From positions 1 through 56,209 of the forward strand of contig JAFUQZ010000018.1 of assembly GCA_017472085.1 (NCBI GenBank): a stretch of 56,209 nucleotides of DNA. The letters run 5' to 3'. A program made the translations under genes and the position numbers. This document shows positions 8,122 to 16,099 of this stretch, one piece after another. Each line of letters opens with the position of its first letter. The stretch's first letter is position 1. A model generated the notes under the pieces. It ran no database searches. It saw only the letters and a program-made list of their open reading frames with translations, and had not been told where the DNA came from. The DNA comes from Akkermansia sp. GTDB taxonomy: Bacteria; Verrucomicrobiota; Verrucomicrobiia; Verrucomicrobiales; Akkermansiaceae.

Positions 8122-9087
8122 TCAAGGATGAACAGATGGTGCTTTTTGTGATTCCTGCCACATAGGCAGGATAACATCCTCCGTGTAGCGAATGTTCTGT
8201 TCCAGCTTTTTGCCGGTCCGCGATTCCGGGGAAACGGCGTGTGCCTCTTTCATGGTGCGGAGCATGGACGGGATATCGCGAAGGAACGCATAGCTATCAG
8301 CCTTGGCGCGGAGGGCTTCCTGGCGTACTCCTGCATCCAGATTCTCCTGTGAGAGAAACTCATCCAGCGCGGCAATATGTCCGCGGATAAGCCGCGGTTC
8401 GAATTGTCCTCGGAATGTGGCAAGAAGCTCTCTGAGTTCCGCCATCCGGCGGATGCGCGCTTCGCTGCCCCGGTAATATCTGCGGTAACCGAGGGTGTCG
8501 TTCGGATCATTTTCTGTAATTTTCTGTAATAGGTCAGGATATTTATCCCGGCAGGCCTCGGGTAGAAGATTCAGCGCATCTGCCAGCGCTCGTGCGTAAT
8601 CCGGCCCGGTGAGCCCCTGTGCGCGATTCAACGCTTCATTGCGAGCCCGTAGCGTTTCAAAGGCTTTTTCCAGCCTGGGTAGATAGTCAGCCGTGGTGCG
8701 GGAAGTACCTGACAGCGTGGCAAAAGGATAGCCCTGCGCATCCAGCAGAACGGCGTAGGGCAGTCCCTCGGCACGATAGGATATCAGAAGCGCTTCTCTC
8801 TTCTTCCTTTCCTCCGGGGATATCTTTTGCACCAGCTCGGGAGAGCGTGGATAATCGACCTCCACCAGCACCAGCTTATCATTCATCGCCTTATTGAATT
8901 CCTCGGAATCCAGTATTTCGGTGCGCAGGTGAATACAGGCAGTACACCAATCCGTGCCTGTAAAGTTCAGCATAATGCATCGGCCGTCACTGCGGGTGGC
9001 GGCAAGAGCTTCTTCCGGTGAAGGAAACTCCGTCAGAGCCGACAGCGGGGCACACAACAGGATAAACAGGAAAAAGAGGTGTTTCAT
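8122..9087 (-). CDS. Exported thioredoxin-fold protein
   Basis: This is a 321-residue protein with an N-terminal signal peptide (MKHLFFLFILLCAPLSAL). A thioredoxin-like domain follows (about residues 22-145) with the redox motif WCTAC (C48, C51) after MLNFTGTDWC, and the cis-Pro region PYAVLLDAQG. The C-terminal half (about 150-321) is helical and TPR-like, without a recognised domain. It probably acts in the periplasm as a thiol reductase or disulfide-handling protein. ATG 9087 is preferred over the longer frame from 9108 because the signal peptide starts there. It is downstream of and divergent from nothing obvious, so it is probably monocistronic. Confidence 0.8.
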   Translation of the reverse strand: MKHLFFLFILLCAPLSALTEFPSPEEALAATRSDGRCIMLNFTGTDWCTACIHLRTEILDSEEFNKAMNDKLVLVEVDYPRSPELVQKISPEERKKREALLISYRAEGLPYAVLLDAQGYPFATLSGTSRTTADYLPRLEKAFETLRARNEALNRAQGLTGPDYARALADALNLLPEACRDKYPDLLQKITENDPNDTLGYRRYYRGSEARIRRMAELRELLATFRGQFEPRLIRGHIAALDEFLSQENLDAGVRQEALRAKADSYAFLRDIPSMLRTMKEAHAVSPESRTGKKLEQNIRYTEDVILPMWQESQKAPSVHP

Positions 9088-9255
9088 TGCACCCATTTTA
9101 GCCAACAATTCTGTCGCGGCAAGAAAAATTTAAATCTCCTTCACTACCAACTTTTTGCCCTATTGCGAGAGGGAGACTCGCACCCATTGTCTCGTCACTC
9201 GCCAGACTCCAATTTTGGTGTGCGGAAGATATTTTCCGGGATCCGGTCGAAACAA

Positions 9256-9289
9256 AACCGCCTTTTCCTGTGGTGGGGAAAAGGCGGTT
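9256..9289 (-). terminator. Terminator of the carboxyltransferase gene
   Basis: The perfect stem AACCGCCTTTTCC / GGAAAAGGCGGTT is followed by TTTTG on the minus strand, 25 bases past the stop at 9315. Confidence 0.85.
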
Positions 9290-9314
9290 GAAGTGTTGCG
9301 GTGAGGGGGAAGGG

Positions 9315-10799
9315 TTACTTCTCCTCGATGACGACGTCGTACTCGCGGCCCATGATGTTGAGCTTCATGTTGCGGCCGGAGATGGCGGCGGAGACGCCCA
9401 CGGTGGTGAGGGCGGCGGGAGCGCCGAAGTTGTCGTTGGTGGGGGGCTCGGGCTTCTTGCCGGCGTAGTAGTCTTCCAGCTGCTGCGGGAACATGGCGTA
9501 GATGACGCAGTTCTCATCCGTGACGGGCAGGCCCTTGGCGGCGAGCTTGTCGCGCAGATCCTGCATGCCGGGCTTGATGCGGTCGGCGGGGCGGCAGGTG
9601 ATGACTTCCTTGCCGGAGCGCTTGGCGCACTCGGCCTGGAGCTCGGGGTCGACGGGGGCGGGGGTGTGGCCGTAGTATCCGAGTGCCACGTCCATGGTCT
9701 GGGGGGTAATCTGCTTCCAGCGACCGAACTTGACGTTGAAGGCAGCCTGGGAACCCACAATCTGAGAGGTGGGGGTCACCAGCGGAATCCAGCCGAGGGC
9801 CTTGCGGACGACGGGAATTTCTGCCATCACTTCGTCGAACTTGTCCATGATGTTGAGTTCCTTGAGCTGGTTGCGGAAGTTGGAGAGCATGCCGCCGGGC
9901 ACCTGGTAGAGCAGGGTGGCGCTGTCCACAATCTCGTTCTTGTGGCTGGTGAAGCGGCTCAGGCTGCCATAGATGGGCTGGAGCATCTCGGAAATCTTTG
10001 TGAGCTTGTCCTTGAAGTCATCGGCCACAACGGGGCAACGGTCATAGCCTTTGAGCAGGGCGAGCATGCGCATGCAGTCGGGCTGGCCGGTGCCGTTGGC
10101 GAAGGGGGCGATGGAGCAGTCCACTGCGTCAGCTCCGGCATTGATGCCGGCTACATAGGCGCCGGCGCCCAGGCCTGCGGTGTCGTGGGTGTGAATCCAC
10201 ACGGGCAGGTTGGTGCTCTTCTTGAGGGCTTCCACGAGGGCGGCGGTTTCGCTGGGAGGAATGAGGCCGGCCATGTCTTTGATGACGATGCCATCGGCGC
10301 CCATCTCAGCGATCTTGCGGCCGAGGTTGGCGAAGTATTCCAGGTTGTGCACCGGGGACGTGGTGTAGCAGATGGTGCCGTGTGCGGTGGCGCCTGCTTC
10401 CTTGGCAGCGCGGATGGAGGTGCGCATGTTCTCCGGGTCGTTCAGGCAGTCGAAGATTCGGAAGATGTTCATGCCGTGCTTGACGCTCAGCTTGATGAAG
10501 GCCTCCACCACGTCGTCGGCGTAGTGTGTGTAACCCACGAGGTTCTGGCCGCGCAGCAGCATCATGTGCGGGGTGTTGGGTGCCAGTTTCTTGAGTGTGT
10601 CAAGACGGTCAAACGGGTGTTCACCCAGGAAACGCAGACCGGAGTCAATGGATGCACCACCCCAGGTCTCCAGGGCGGAAAAGCCCATGGTGTCAAGGAT
10701 GGGGGCGATTTCGAGCATCTGCTCGGTGGACATACGCGTGGCTGCCAAGGACTGATGGCCGTCGCGCAGTACGGTGCAGTTCAATGTTGCGGGTTTCAT
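9315..10799 (-). CDS. Carboxyltransferase subunit (oxaloacetate decarboxylase alpha / transcarboxylase 5S type)
   Basis: This is a 494-residue DRE-TIM enzyme of the pyruvate carboxylase/oxaloacetate decarboxylase carboxyltransferase family. It moves CO2 between oxaloacetate (or pyruvate) and biotin. Motifs include LRDGHQSLAATRM, WGGASIDSGLRFL, the metal-site loop HTHDTAGLG, and a PYC/OAD C-terminal domain from about residue 300. No biotin-attachment motif (AMKM) is present: the chain ends at MGREYDVVIEEK. It must therefore work with a separate biotin carrier, as in the 5S subunit of methylmalonyl-CoA transcarboxylase or a split OAD. Either role fits propionate formation via succinate. No partner subunits are adjacent. 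Confidence 0.88.
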   Translation of the reverse strand: MKPATLNCTVLRDGHQSLAATRMSTEQMLEIAPILDTMGFSALETWGGASIDSGLRFLGEHPFDRLDTLKKLAPNTPHMMLLRGQNLVGYTHYADDVVEAFIKLSVKHGMNIFRIFDCLNDPENMRTSIRAAKEAGATAHGTICYTTSPVHNLEYFANLGRKIAEMGADGIVIKDMAGLIPPSETAALVEALKKSTNLPVWIHTHDTAGLGAGAYVAGINAGADAVDCSIAPFANGTGQPDCMRMLALLKGYDRCPVVADDFKDKLTKISEMLQPIYGSLSRFTSHKNEIVDSATLLYQVPGGMLSNFRNQLKELNIMDKFDEVMAEIPVVRKALGWIPLVTPTSQIVGSQAAFNVKFGRWKQITPQTMDVALGYYGHTPAPVDPELQAECAKRSGKEVITCRPADRIKPGMQDLRDKLAAKGLPVTDENCVIYAMFPQQLEDYYAGKKPEPPTNDNFGAPAALTTVGVSAAISGRNMKLNIMGREYDVVIEEK

Positions 10800-10845
10800 A
10801 AATCTGTAAAAATGGTATGAGCGTTACAGGTAAATCTCTACAGTC

Positions 10846-10875
10846 ATGATAACACAAAACGCCCTATAGAGTCAA
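10846..10875 (-). promoter_or_regulatory. Promoter of the carboxyltransferase gene
   Basis: On the minus strand: TTGACT (10875-10870), 18-base spacer, TATCAT (10851-10846). The leader is about 40 bases long. Confidence 0.65.
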
Positions 10876-10879
10876 GCTT

Positions 10880-11479
10880 CTATTCTGCATTCCGGCGGTG
10901 AAAAATAAGGAAAGCGGTCCGGACGGCAGCGTAGACGAGTATGGCGGAGGCAGAACAGGAGACCAGACATCCGACCAGCAGTTCTGTCGCGATGGTGGGA
11001 AGCTGAGCTCCGATGTCTGCGCAAGCGACTGATATCGGCTTGTTTAAGATGGCCTGAACGGTATCTTTAGCCATGCGGAGGGAAAAGTCGGATTCCAGCC
11101 CGAACGGGGTCAGCAGTGCGTGCCCGAGCCACCACTGAGCGGGCCAGACGATGAGCTGGTAGCCCGGGAAGGAAATCCAGCATGCTCCCAGGGCGACCGG
11201 GATGTTGGCGCGGTGCCACATGGCACAAAGGATGGCAAAGATGCTCTGCATGGGGACGGGGGCAATGGCCCAGAAGATTCCCCAGGCTGCTCCCACGGCT
11301 ACGTTTCCCGGCTGCCAGAGCCACAGCTCGGGTATGAATATCTGCCCGGGCAACAGGTATCGCCACAGCCGCGATTGGTCGCGCTTGCGTCGCAGGTAGT
11401 CATCTGTTCTGCGGATGAAACTGGAATAGGAAAAGCTCAAGCAAATGGTCTGACTATCGGTGCGTGTGGCCGCATTCAA
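10880..11479 (-). CDS. DUF2062 membrane protein
   Basis: This 199-residue integral membrane protein has the DUF2062 pattern: a basic N-terminal segment (LRRKRDQSRLWRYLLPG), then AVGAAWGIFWAIAPVPMQSIFAILCAMWHRANIPVALGA and two C-terminal hydrophobic segments. The start is probably TTG 11479, whose first base precedes the TGA stop of waaA (TTGA overlap), implying translational coupling in the rsmD-waaA-DUF2062 operon. DUF2062 proteins often sit beside lipid and glycan transferases. The function is unknown, but a role in envelope synthesis with WaaA is a reasonable inference. Confidence 0.75.
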   Translation of the reverse strand: MNAATRTDSQTICLSFSYSSFIRRTDDYLRRKRDQSRLWRYLLPGQIFIPELWLWQPGNVAVGAAWGIFWAIAPVPMQSIFAILCAMWHRANIPVALGACWISFPGYQLIVWPAQWWLGHALLTPFGLESDFSLRMAKDTVQAILNKPISVACADIGAQLPTIATELLVGCLVSCSASAILVYAAVRTAFLIFHRRNAE

Positions 11480-12750
11480 TAACGGGTTTCCACCAGTTCC
11501 ACACTACGACGGGTAGCGCCGGAATGTACATGCAGTGCGGCGTAGGCGGCATCTGTCTGCCGATGGGTTGCGGCTGTGTCTGCCAGCACGGATTTGACTG
11601 TTTCTGCCAGGGTGTCTGCGGTGCAGCGGCGGATGCCGCCTGCCTGTTCCAGCAGTTTGACCAGGTCTTCGAAGTTGGACATGTCCGGGCCGGTGATGAC
11701 GGGAATGCGTGCGGCGATGGCTTCCACCGGGTTCTGTCCGCCTTTGGCAAGGAAGCTCTTGCCGATGATGACGGCGTCCGCCAGATTGGTCCAGTCGCGC
11801 AGTTCTCCTGTGGTGTCGGCCACGTAGCAGGCGTTGTCCGGCAGTTCTTCCGGCAGGTCACCGCCGGTGCGGAGAATGGGGGTGAATCCGGCTGCCTGCA
11901 AATCGGCAACGACGGTGGCGCGGCGCTCGGCATGGCGCGGGACGATGAGCGGGCAGGCTCCCGCCGTGCGTATGGCGGTGGCGATGAGGGCTTCTTCTCC
12001 GGAGTGTGTGGAGGCGGCAAGGACCACGGGGCGGTGTCCTCTCAGCCTGTCGAGGATGGTGCGGAAGTCGGCGCGTTCACCCTGGGGGGTATCGCCGAGG
12101 ACATCGAACTTGATGCTGCCGGTGACGGTGACGATATCCGGGTTCACGCCGATGCCGGCGAAGCGGTTGCGGTCGTTGTCATTCTGAGCGCCAAGGTCAT
12201 TGAGCCGTGAGAAGAGCAGGGCGGTCACGCCGCGAATTTTGCGGTAGCGGCGCTCGCTGCGGGGGGAAAGACGGGCATTGAGCATCAGCATGGGGATGCG
12301 GCGGCGGTGGCAGACTTCTGCAAAGTTCGGCCAGAGTTCGGCCTCGATAAGGACAACGGCGCGGGGCTTGAAACGCTTGAGGCAGCGTCCGGGCAGTCCG
12401 GGTAAATCCAGCGGGGAGTACAGCGGCCGTACATTCGGCAGGGCTGCATCGCGGATAATCTGGTGCCCGGTGGCGGTGGAGGTGGCCAGCACTATCGGCT
12501 CGCTGTGGGTTTTGCTCCACTCGCGGATGAATTTGAGGGCGATGAATACTTCCCCCACGCTGACGGCGTGGACGTAGAGCCCGCCGGTCGGCTCCTTATC
12601 CCTGCGGCGGCGGTAGATGCCGAAACGCTCAGAAAGCCCGGTGCCGAATCCGCCGCGGCGCTTCATTTTGATGAGGTAGCCGGGGATGGAGATAATCAGG
12701 AAAATCGGGATGAAGAGATTGTAGAGCAGGAGGAAGAGGATGCGTTTCAT
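11476..12750 (-). CDS. waaA: 3-deoxy-D-manno-octulosonic acid transferase (Kdo transferase)
   Basis: WaaA (KdtA) transfers Kdo from CMP-Kdo onto the lipid A precursor at the inner face of the cytoplasmic membrane. The 424-residue length is standard. It starts with a membrane anchor (residues 1-27), followed by a GT30/GT-B fold: GLSERFG, HAVSVGEVFIALKFI, the acceptor-side helix around ATSTATG, LIEAELWPNF, and the C-terminal domain with LAASTHSGEE, VPRHAERR and ITGPDMSNFEDL. It is the middle gene of the minus-strand operon, 18 bases after rsmD, and shows the organism builds a Kdo-containing LPS or LOS. Confidence 0.93.
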   Translation of the reverse strand: MKRILFLLLYNLFIPIFLIISIPGYLIKMKRRGGFGTGLSERFGIYRRRRDKEPTGGLYVHAVSVGEVFIALKFIREWSKTHSEPIVLATSTATGHQIIRDAALPNVRPLYSPLDLPGLPGRCLKRFKPRAVVLIEAELWPNFAEVCHRRRIPMLMLNARLSPRSERRYRKIRGVTALLFSRLNDLGAQNDNDRNRFAGIGVNPDIVTVTGSIKFDVLGDTPQGERADFRTILDRLRGHRPVVLAASTHSGEEALIATAIRTAGACPLIVPRHAERRATVVADLQAAGFTPILRTGGDLPEELPDNACYVADTTGELRDWTNLADAVIIGKSFLAKGGQNPVEAIAARIPVITGPDMSNFEDLVKLLEQAGGIRRCTADTLAETVKSVLADTAATHRQTDAAYAALHVHSGATRRSVELVETRY

Positions 12751-12768
12751 AAGCCGGAGAGAGCTTGA

Positions 12769-13338
12769 TTACTGAGGTGTGTCAGTCTGGTAGAAGAGGA
12801 TGGTATTGCCGCCGTAGCTGCGCGTGTCCACCAGTTTCCAACCGGGGAATTCCCGCTGATGCGCATCGCCCACGCCGTAGCCCAGCTGGGCCTCTGCGAT
12901 GAAGTAGCCGCCCGGGGCCAGCAGGTCTGCCAGTCGGTCGTTGAGCAGTTCTGCAATCATATCCCGGTCGCCTATGGCCTTGCAGTAGGGAGGGTCGGCA
13001 AAAATTAAATCATACTGGCCGAAGTCGCGTTTGACGTATTGCAGACAGTCGCTCAGTACAACAGAGCCGCCGGAGAGCCGCGAGCGCTCCAGGTTTCTGC
13101 GTGCCATGTTGACGGAGTTGCGTGCCGCATCGACCATGCGGGCGCTTGCAGCACCTCTGCTGAGGGCTTCGATGCCCACAGAGCCGGAACCACAGAACAG
13201 GTCGAGCACGCGAGCCCCCTCAACAAGAGTGCCCAGGATGTTGAAGAGAGCTTCCCGAACCCTGTCCTGAGTGGGGCGCACCTCACCCTGCGGAACCTGG
13301 ATGGGAAGACCTTTTGCTGCTCCGGCAATGATTCGCAT
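12769..13338 (-). CDS. rsmD: 16S rRNA (guanine(966)-N2)-methyltransferase
   Basis: RsmD methylates G966 of 16S rRNA on the assembled 30S subunit using S-adenosylmethionine. The 189-residue protein starts with the family signature MRIIAGAAKG, then RPTQDRVREALFNIL, the SAM-binding VLDLFCGSGSVGIEALSRGA, and the catalytic DPPY (FADPPYCK). ATG 13338 was chosen from this conserved start although the frame is open further upstream. It is the first gene of the operon with waaA and the DUF2062 gene. Confidence 0.95.
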   Translation of the reverse strand: MRIIAGAAKGLPIQVPQGEVRPTQDRVREALFNILGTLVEGARVLDLFCGSGSVGIEALSRGAASARMVDAARNSVNMARRNLERSRLSGGSVVLSDCLQYVKRDFGQYDLIFADPPYCKAIGDRDMIAELLNDRLADLLAPGGYFIAEAQLGYGVGDAHQREFPGWKLVDTRSYGGNTILFYQTDTPQ

Positions 13339-13355
13339 GGTTTTGTCTGATAAGG

Positions 13356-13386
13356 AAAAAGGAGCCTGAGCGCTGTGCTCAGACTC
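13356..13386 (-). terminator. Terminator of the exported-protein gene upstream of rsmD
   Basis: The stem GGAGTCTGAGC / GCTCAGGCTCC has one mismatch and is followed by TTTTTCC on the minus strand. Confidence 0.8.
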
Positions 13387-13406
13387 CCGGGTAAGAGCAT
13401 GGCGTA

Positions 13407-14171
13407 TCAGCGGCGGCCGGGTTTGGTGGCGTTGGCCCGCTCGGTCTGAATGGGGAAGAAGAGCATGTAGCCATGGTTGGCTATGGCTGTCCCGCTGATG
13501 GCAGAAACTTCGTTCATGGAGTAGGCAACATAGACGGCCTTGCCATCCGTCGTCTTCGTAATCAGTAGTGTTTCTTTGAGCTTGGAAAGGGAATCCGCTT
13601 TTTCCATGCTCCATTCCGTGCCGGTCTGCGCACCGAAGTCGTAATCCTCACCGGCGGAGAAAGCCTTGGGCTTGAGCTCTCCGTTATTGGAAATCCAGAC
13701 GTTCCGGTTGCCGTCATATTGCAGAGAACCGATGGTGAGCGGCATGGTGGAATTATCCGGCATTCTTGTGGCCGAAAGCACGGAGAATTTATTATCACCG
13801 TTGTTCTTCAGTCCGAGCGCCACATCGGAGCGGGGAATGATACGGCTCTTCTTCCATGCTTCCTTGTAGCGGTCATATTCTGCCTTGTCCGGCCAGATAT
13901 CGGCAGAATAGGGCATGAGACGGTTGGCGGAACCTGCTTTGTTCAGCTCTTCCTGTTTTTCTCTGGGGAGCTTGATGAAGCGCTGAACGGCAGCCTGATG
14001 AAGTTCGATGAACGAAGGGTCTCGTCCGATCTGCACCACGGCTCCCTGCCTGACGGAACCATCGCAGGGAAGAAAGTCGGCAATGTTTGTTTTGACATCC
14101 TGCGCACTGGCAGAGGAACAGAGCGCAGCCGGAACGGCTAACAGGGTGCAGAGCAGTATAGAAGCTTTCAT
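13407..14171 (-). CDS. Exported protein of unknown function
   Basis: This 254-residue product starts with a signal peptide (MKASILLCTLLAVPAALCSSASAQ, cleavage after about residue 24). The mature part has no family I recognise. It opens with a Cys-containing NIADFLPCDGSV segment and a helical stretch (residues 45-110, rich in Lys/Glu/Arg), followed by a beta-rich half with alternating polar and hydrophobic residues. ATG 14171 is used because the signal peptide starts there; the frame is open for another 290 codons upstream, antisense to galM, which is coincidental. Its promoter shares a -35 region with the divergent lipoprotein gene. It is probably periplasmic or outer-membrane associated. Confidence 0.65.
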   Translation of the reverse strand: MKASILLCTLLAVPAALCSSASAQDVKTNIADFLPCDGSVRQGAVVQIGRDPSFIELHQAAVQRFIKLPREKQEELNKAGSANRLMPYSADIWPDKAEYDRYKEAWKKSRIIPRSDVALGLKNNGDNKFSVLSATRMPDNSTMPLTIGSLQYDGNRNVWISNNGELKPKAFSAGEDYDFGAQTGTEWSMEKADSLSKLKETLLITKTTDGKAVYVAYSMNEVSAISGTAIANHGYMLFFPIQTERANATKPGRR

Positions 14172-14184
14172 ATATGTACCTGTC

Positions 14185-14212
14185 AGTCTACCACTTTTTT
14201 TTTTCTTGGCAA
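14185..14212 (-). promoter_or_regulatory. Minus-strand half of an overlapping divergent promoter
   Basis: On the minus strand: TTGCCA (14212-14207), 16-base spacer containing an A10 tract, TAGACT (14190-14185). It overlaps the -35 of the plus-strand promoter at 14206-14234. Confidence 0.6.
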
Positions 14213-14234
14213 GAAAGAATTTCGGTGGTATTGT
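14206..14234 (+). promoter_or_regulatory. Plus-strand half of an overlapping divergent promoter
   Basis: TTGGCA (14206-14211), 17-base spacer, TATTGT (14229-14234), driving the lipoprotein gene at 14253. That gene has a GAGAGGAG ribosome-binding site just before its ATG. Confidence 0.55.
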
Positions 14235-14252
14235 CATGCAGAAGAGAGGAGC

Positions 14253-14732
14253 ATGAAAACTATCATCAGAATCGCCGCGTTGTTGGTATGTGCGTTGCTG
14301 CCCGTGCTGGTCTCCTGTGCGAGCGTGACTCCGGCAGATCGAATCAGGGAAAATCCTGCCATGTACAGTAACCTGCCTCCGGCACAGCAGGCGCTTGTGC
14401 AACAGGGGCGCATTTGCAATGGTATGAATCAGGACGCCGTGTTTCTGGCGTGGGGTATGCCGAATGACCGCCCTCTTGTGGGGCAGGCCGGAAAAGAGAA
14501 TTTTGAGAAATGGGTGTATACCCGGATGCGTCCCGTGATGGTGGACCGGCCGTATTGGGGCGGATTCTACGGCCCGGGCTATTGGGGGCCGTACTGGGGC
14601 GGCGGTTGGGATACTGCCTATGTGCCGGAAGTCTGTGCCACGGTGACCTTTGAAAAGGGAAAGGTGACCGGATGGGAGAGACAGACCCCGAGGCTGCCGG
14701 AACCGGCCCCTTCTGCTCCTTTCCGGCCATGA
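14253..14732 (+). CDS. Putative lipoprotein with a BamE/SmpA-like layout
   Basis: This 159-residue protein has a type II signal peptide and lipobox (LLPVLVSC, Cys near residue 22). After a short helical stretch it shows GMNQDAVFLAWGMPNDRPL and, near the end, VTFEKGKVTGWER. This is the helix plus beta-hairpin pattern of BamE/OmlA-like modules, but the identity is too weak to assign. Between them is a Gly/Trp/Tyr/Pro-rich loop (PYWGGFYGPGYWGPYWGGGW) and the tail is Pro-rich. It is probably anchored to the outer membrane. galM follows 48 bases later. Confidence 0.65.
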   Translation: MKTIIRIAALLVCALLPVLVSCASVTPADRIRENPAMYSNLPPAQQALVQQGRICNGMNQDAVFLAWGMPNDRPLVGQAGKENFEKWVYTRMRPVMVDRPYWGGFYGPGYWGPYWGGGWDTAYVPEVCATVTFEKGKVTGWERQTPRLPEPAPSAPFRP

Positions 14733-14780
14733 CGGTGGTGCGGGAACAATTTTACATACAGATACAAACCTACTATTGTG

Positions 14781-15701
14781 ATGAACGAATTTACTATCTA
14801 TACGCTGAAATCCCCGGAGGTAACGGTGACGCTGACGAACTACGGAGCGCGCCTGCTGAGTTTCGAATATGCGGGGACGGATTGTCTGTACGGCCCGAAA
14901 ACGGAGGCCGAGGTAAGGGCAGATACCTGCTACTGCGGCAGCATTTGCGGTCGGGTGGCCAACCGTATTGCCGGAGGCGTTTTTGAACTCGATGGAGTGC
15001 GGTATGAGCTGGCGGTCAACAACGGGCCGAATCATCTGCATGGCGGTCTGGCGGGCTTCAGCGACCGTTTGTGGACGGTGGAGTCGGCGGATGAGTCACG
15101 AATTGTCATGACACTCGTATCGCCTGATGGGGAGGAAGGATACCCCGGTACGGTGCAGGTGCGACTGGAGTATATACTGGACGGGCGTCGTTTGATTTTA
15201 TCCATGTGGGCAGAGACGGATACCCCGACTCTGCTCAATCTGACGAATCATGCGTACTGGAATCTGAACGGCTCCGGTACTGTCGATACGCAGCTGTTGC
15301 AGGTGAATGCTTCCGCGTATACCCCTATGATATCCAACATCCCGACCGGCTTCATAGCGCCGGTGGAGGGCACACTGTATGACCTGCGCCGACCGGCGCT
15401 GTTGGGGGACAGAAATGCCCCCGGAGCCATTGCCGGAGGGTATGATGACAACTACGTGCTGCCGACGCATCCCGGAGTGAAAACGGCTGCGGTGCTGACC
15501 AATGGTCGGCGGACGCTGCGAGTTCTGACGGATGCTCCCGGTATTCAGGTGTATACCGGGGATTACCTGCCGCTGCCCCGTGGCGGCGTTGCGCTGGAAG
15601 CCCAGAATTATCCGGATTCTCCACATCACCCCCATTTCCCGACGATTGAGCTGCGCCCGGGACAGAGCTACAGTCGCACCATTGCCTGGGAGATTGATTG
15701 A
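14781..15701 (+). CDS. galM: Aldose 1-epimerase (galactose mutarotase)
   Basis: GalM interconverts alpha and beta anomers of galactose and glucose at the head of the Leloir pathway. The 306-residue protein carries GRVANRIAGGVFELDG, NNGPNHLHGG (substrate-binding His), LTNHAYWNLNG (catalytic His) and the C-terminal IELRPGQSYSR with the catalytic Glu just before it. No signal peptide is present, so it acts in the cytoplasm. ATG 14781 is used; a GTG directly upstream (14778) is in frame. Other galactose genes are not nearby. A GC-rich hairpin without a T run follows at 15720-15747. Confidence 0.93.
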   Translation: MNEFTIYTLKSPEVTVTLTNYGARLLSFEYAGTDCLYGPKTEAEVRADTCYCGSICGRVANRIAGGVFELDGVRYELAVNNGPNHLHGGLAGFSDRLWTVESADESRIVMTLVSPDGEEGYPGTVQVRLEYILDGRRLILSMWAETDTPTLLNLTNHAYWNLNGSGTVDTQLLQVNASAYTPMISNIPTGFIAPVEGTLYDLRRPALLGDRNAPGAIAGGYDDNYVLPTHPGVKTAAVLTNGRRTLRVLTDAPGIQVYTGDYLPLPRGGVALEAQNYPDSPHHPHFPTIELRPGQSYSRTIAWEID

Positions 15702-15798
15702 GTGATGATATCTTCAGCTGCCGGGAGCTCTTGCCGGGGCTCCCGGTGGGGGATTCTGTAACTTTTGTGAATTTTTTTGTCCTAAAAACTCTTTCGGC

Positions 15799-15827
15799 TT
15801 GACTTTTTTGGAGTTTAGGGGTTACAT
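15799..15827 (+). promoter_or_regulatory. Promoter of the 34-residue basic protein gene
   Basis: TTGACT (15799-15804), 17-base spacer, TTACAT (15822-15827). The transcript would carry a leader of about 115 bases before ATG 15950. The leader contains several short inverted repeats such as CAGGCAG / CTGCCTG. Confidence 0.6.
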
Positions 15828-15949
15828 ATTGCCCCGTCAGGTTCGGGAAGCCCCAACAGGCAGCTGCCTGAGCCCGTTTGCAGGAAGAGACGTTCTGCCT
15901 GCGCGACAATTCTCCCGTCAGAGAAACAACAAACGAATCATAAACGATT

Positions 15950-16054
15950 ATGGGATCGCTTAAGAAGAGACGTAAGGCCAAAATCAACAAGCACAAGCGC
16001 AGCAAGCGCATGCGCCAGAACCGCCACAAGAAGCGTTTGCGTTACAAGTCCTAA
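15950..16054 (+). CDS. 34-residue AURKAIP1/COX24-domain protein
   Basis: This is a very short, extremely basic protein (MGSLKKRRKAKINKHKRSKR, then MRQNRHKKRLRYKS). The pattern KKRR-KINKHKRSKRMR matches the AURKAIP1/COX24 domain (PF08213), which in mitochondria is ribosomal protein mS38. Short bacterial forms occur in Bacteroidota, Planctomycetota and Verrucomicrobiota and are thought to be ribosome-associated. It has its own promoter, a long structured leader and a strong terminator, so it is an independent and probably highly expressed transcript. The start is clear: no other in-frame ATG lies upstream close by. Confidence 0.85.
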   Translation: MGSLKKRRKAKINKHKRSKRMRQNRHKKRLRYKS

Positions 16055-16099
16055 GCTGCGCGCTTAGGCCACGTCCGCAAGCGACGCTGTTCTTTTTCA

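Noticed and set aside
8511..8532. 11-base tandem duplication (ATTTTCTGTAA twice)
   Set aside because: It lies inside the thioredoxin-like gene, the frame is open through it, and the duplication is too short to be informative.
9270..10820. 516-codon frame antisense to the carboxyltransferase gene
   Set aside because: Shadow of a highly expressed gene; composition is Gly/Val/His-rich without any motif.
14172..15041. 290-codon upstream extension of the exported protein gene at 13407
   Set aside because: The extension runs antisense across the lipoprotein gene and galM, and the signal peptide starts at 14171, so it is not coding.
15720..15747. GC-rich hairpin CCGGGAGC / GCTCCCGG after galM as a terminator
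   Set aside because: It is a strong stem but is followed by GGTGGGGGATT rather than a T run, so intrinsic termination is not supported.
15828..15949. GTCAGG and CGGGAAG in the leader of the 34-residue gene, reminiscent of SRP RNA helix 8
   Set aside because: The matching AGCAGC strand and symmetric loop are missing, so it is not a recognisable SRP RNA; treated as a leader.
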